From DASZMJ01 sp035551935 (GTDB lineage Bacteria; Planctomycetota; Planctomycetia; Isosphaerales; Isosphaeraceae): a DNA stretch of 6,583 bases. This document shows positions 5,545-6,583 of this stretch, in pieces. Position 1 is the stretch's first letter, and the number at the start of each line of letters is the position of its first letter. Position numbers and translations under genes: made by a program. The notes under the pieces are model-generated. The model was not told the DNA's origin. It saw only the letters and a program-made list of their open reading frames with translations, and did no database searches. The DNA lies in assembly GCA_035551935.1 (NCBI GenBank), contig DASZMJ010000437.1, positions 1-6,583 of the forward strand, read 5' to 3'.

Positions 5545-6468
5545 ATGCCGGATTCGTCGCGCACCGAGAAGGGGATCATCCTCGCGGGGGGATCGGGGAC
5601 GAGGCTGTACCCGATCACGAGGGCCGTCAGCAAGCAACTGTTGCCGGTCTACGACAAGCCGATGATCTATTACCCGCTCTCGACCCTGATGCTGGCCGGC
5701 ATCCGCGACATCCTCCTGATCTCGACACCCGACGACATCGGCGGCTTCAGGCGGCTGCTCGGCGACGGTTCGCAGGTCGGCATCGCGATCAGGTACGCCG
5801 TGCAGGACCACCCCGGCGGGCTGGCGCAGGCGTTCCTGATCGGCCGCGAGTTCGTCGGCGACGGCCGCGTCGCCCTGATCCTCGGCGACAATATCTTCTA
5901 CGGCCACGGCTTCCAGGGCATGCTCGCCCGCGCCTCGGCGCAGGCCGAGGGGGCGACGATCTTCGCCTACACCGTCAAGGACCCCGGCCGCTACGGCGTC
6001 GTCGAGCTCGACGAGGACGGCCGGCCCGTGTCGATCGAGGAGAAGCCGGCCCGCCCGCGCTCGCACGAGGCCGTCACCGGCCTGTACTTCTACGACAACG
6101 ACGTGCTCGACATCGCCGCGGCCTTGAAGCCCTCGCCCCGCGGCGAGCTCGAGATCACCGACGTCAATCGCGCCTACCTCGCGCAAGGCCGGCTCCGCGT
6201 CGAGCGGTTCGGCCGCGGCTTCGCCTGGCTCGACACCGGCACGCCCGAGTCGCTCATCCAGGCCTCCAACTTCGTCGAGACGATCGAGGCCCGCCAGGGC
6301 CTCAAGATCGCCTGCATCGAGGAGGTCGCGTATCGGTTGCGATTCATCGACGCCGACCGCCTCGACGCCCTGGCCGACGGCCACCGCAACGAGTACGGCC
6401 AGTACCTCCGCGACCTCATCAAGGACGACTCGGCCGGCCGCTCGGCCGAGCGCGAGCTGCTCGACTGA
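5545..6468 (+). CDS. rfbA: Glucose-1-phosphate thymidylyltransferase (RmlA/RfbA), 307 aa
   Basis: This nucleotidyltransferase joins glucose-1-phosphate and dTTP to give dTDP-glucose and pyrophosphate, the committed step before RmlB. The sugar-nucleotide signature is KGIILAGGSGTRLYPIT (9-25), followed by SKQLLPVYDKPMIYYPLSTLMLAGI (29-53) with the probable catalytic lysine K38. Metal-binding aspartates are D115 in LILGDNIFYGHG and D230 in FAWLDTGT. RYGVVE (149-154), SIEEKP (163-168) and ELEITDVN (201-208) are also family hallmarks. At 307 residues it is slightly longer than typical RmlA (about 290), the excess being a short polar N-terminus and an SAGRSAERELLD tail. Frame continues open upstream to 4252, but that part is out-of-frame overlap with rfbB; the SD at 5529-5535 and the homology fix the start. 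The feedback-inhibition site for dTDP-rhamnose was not assessed. rmlC/rmlD are presumably elsewhere. Confidence 0.97.
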   Translation: MPDSSRTEKGIILAGGSGTRLYPITRAVSKQLLPVYDKPMIYYPLSTLMLAGIRDILLISTPDDIGGFRRLLGDGSQVGIAIRYAVQDHPGGLAQAFLIGREFVGDGRVALILGDNIFYGHGFQGMLARASAQAEGATIFAYTVKDPGRYGVVELDEDGRPVSIEEKPARPRSHEAVTGLYFYDNDVLDIAAALKPSPRGELEITDVNRAYLAQGRLRVERFGRGFAWLDTGTPESLIQASNFVETIEARQGLKIACIEEVAYRLRFIDADRLDALADGHRNEYGQYLRDLIKDDSAGRSAERELLD

Positions 6469-6482
6469 CGGCCGCGAGCGTG

Positions 6483-6573
6483 GCCCCGCTGATCGTAGGG
6501 TGGGCACCGCCCACCGATCCCCTGATATGTCTATGGGATCGGTGGGCGGTGCCCACCCTACGATCAGCGGGGC
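6483..6573. repeat. Long perfect palindrome (39-bp arms) after rfbA; BIME-like, possible terminator
   Basis: Arms 6483-6521 and 6535-6573 are perfectly complementary around a 13-base AT-rich loop (6522-6534). Inside TCGTAG...CTACGA borders (6493-6498, 6558-6563) each arm holds a 7-bp hairpin: GGTGGGC-ACC-GCCCACC (6499-6515) and GGTGGGC-GGT-GCCCACC (6541-6557). The outermost ten bases on each side (GCCCCGCTGA and TCAGCGGGGC) are also complementary. It starts 14 bases after the rfbA stop and could block or stabilise transcripts from either side, though there is no T-run, so termination is inference. Confidence 0.9.
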
Positions 6574-6583
6574 GAGCAGCCCC

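Noticed and set aside
5482..6507. 341-codon open frame on the minus strand opposite rfbA
   Set aside because: Shadow of rfbA with biased composition and no recognisable family.

Overview
The window is very GC-rich (except for a few short AT-richer patches) and looks like a chromosomal segment from a planctomycete, most likely of the Isosphaeraceae type. Three things point there: a secreted-type protease that starts with a planctomycete LEPR-XLL-like motif (LEARSLLS) instead of a classical signal peptide; a RAYT-type Y1 transposase opening with an ARNAPGG-VYHVLNRAVGRM segment typical of that phylum; and dense palindromic interspersed repeats. The assignment is from sequence style and remembered family resemblance, not from a search.

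Layout. Positions 1-170 are a repeat island: a REP-like hairpin (4-28), then a roughly 122-bp imperfect palindrome (34-155) flanked by a perfect 11-bp direct repeat (23-33 and 156-166), which looks like a miniature inverted-repeat element with target duplication. This island abuts and replaces the 3' end of a minus-strand REP-associated tyrosine transposase (to 778), which also carries a single-base frameshift in a CCCC run at 392-395, so it is a pseudogene. A short divergent intergenic region leads to a 78-codon conserved-looking small protein (973-1209, plus). After a 263-bp spacer with a TATAAT box comes an 892-residue-class (893 aa) S8 subtilisin-like serine protease (1473-4154) with prodomain, EF-hand-like insertion, CARDB-like domain and two nearly identical golvesin-C-like domains, ended by a strong GC hairpin terminator.

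The right half is a dTDP-sugar module: rfbB/rmlB (dTDP-glucose 4,6-dehydratase, 4364-5422) followed by rfbA/rmlA (glucose-1-phosphate thymidylyltransferase, 5545-6468). RmlA makes dTDP-glucose and RmlB converts it to dTDP-4-keto-6-deoxyglucose, the first two steps toward dTDP-L-rhamnose and related surface-glycan sugars; rmlC and rmlD are not in the window. 

The most striking unexplained structure is a pair of long perfect palindromes, one in the rmlB-rmlA gap (5450-5522) and one just after rmlA (6483-6573). They differ in core sequence but share the same ends (TCGTAGGGT...ACCCTACGA) and the same architecture: each arm is itself a 7-bp mini-hairpin, so each element can fold as one long stem or as two tandem hairpins, like BIME units of REP/RAYT systems. 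No phage, CRISPR, tRNA or rRNA feature was seen.
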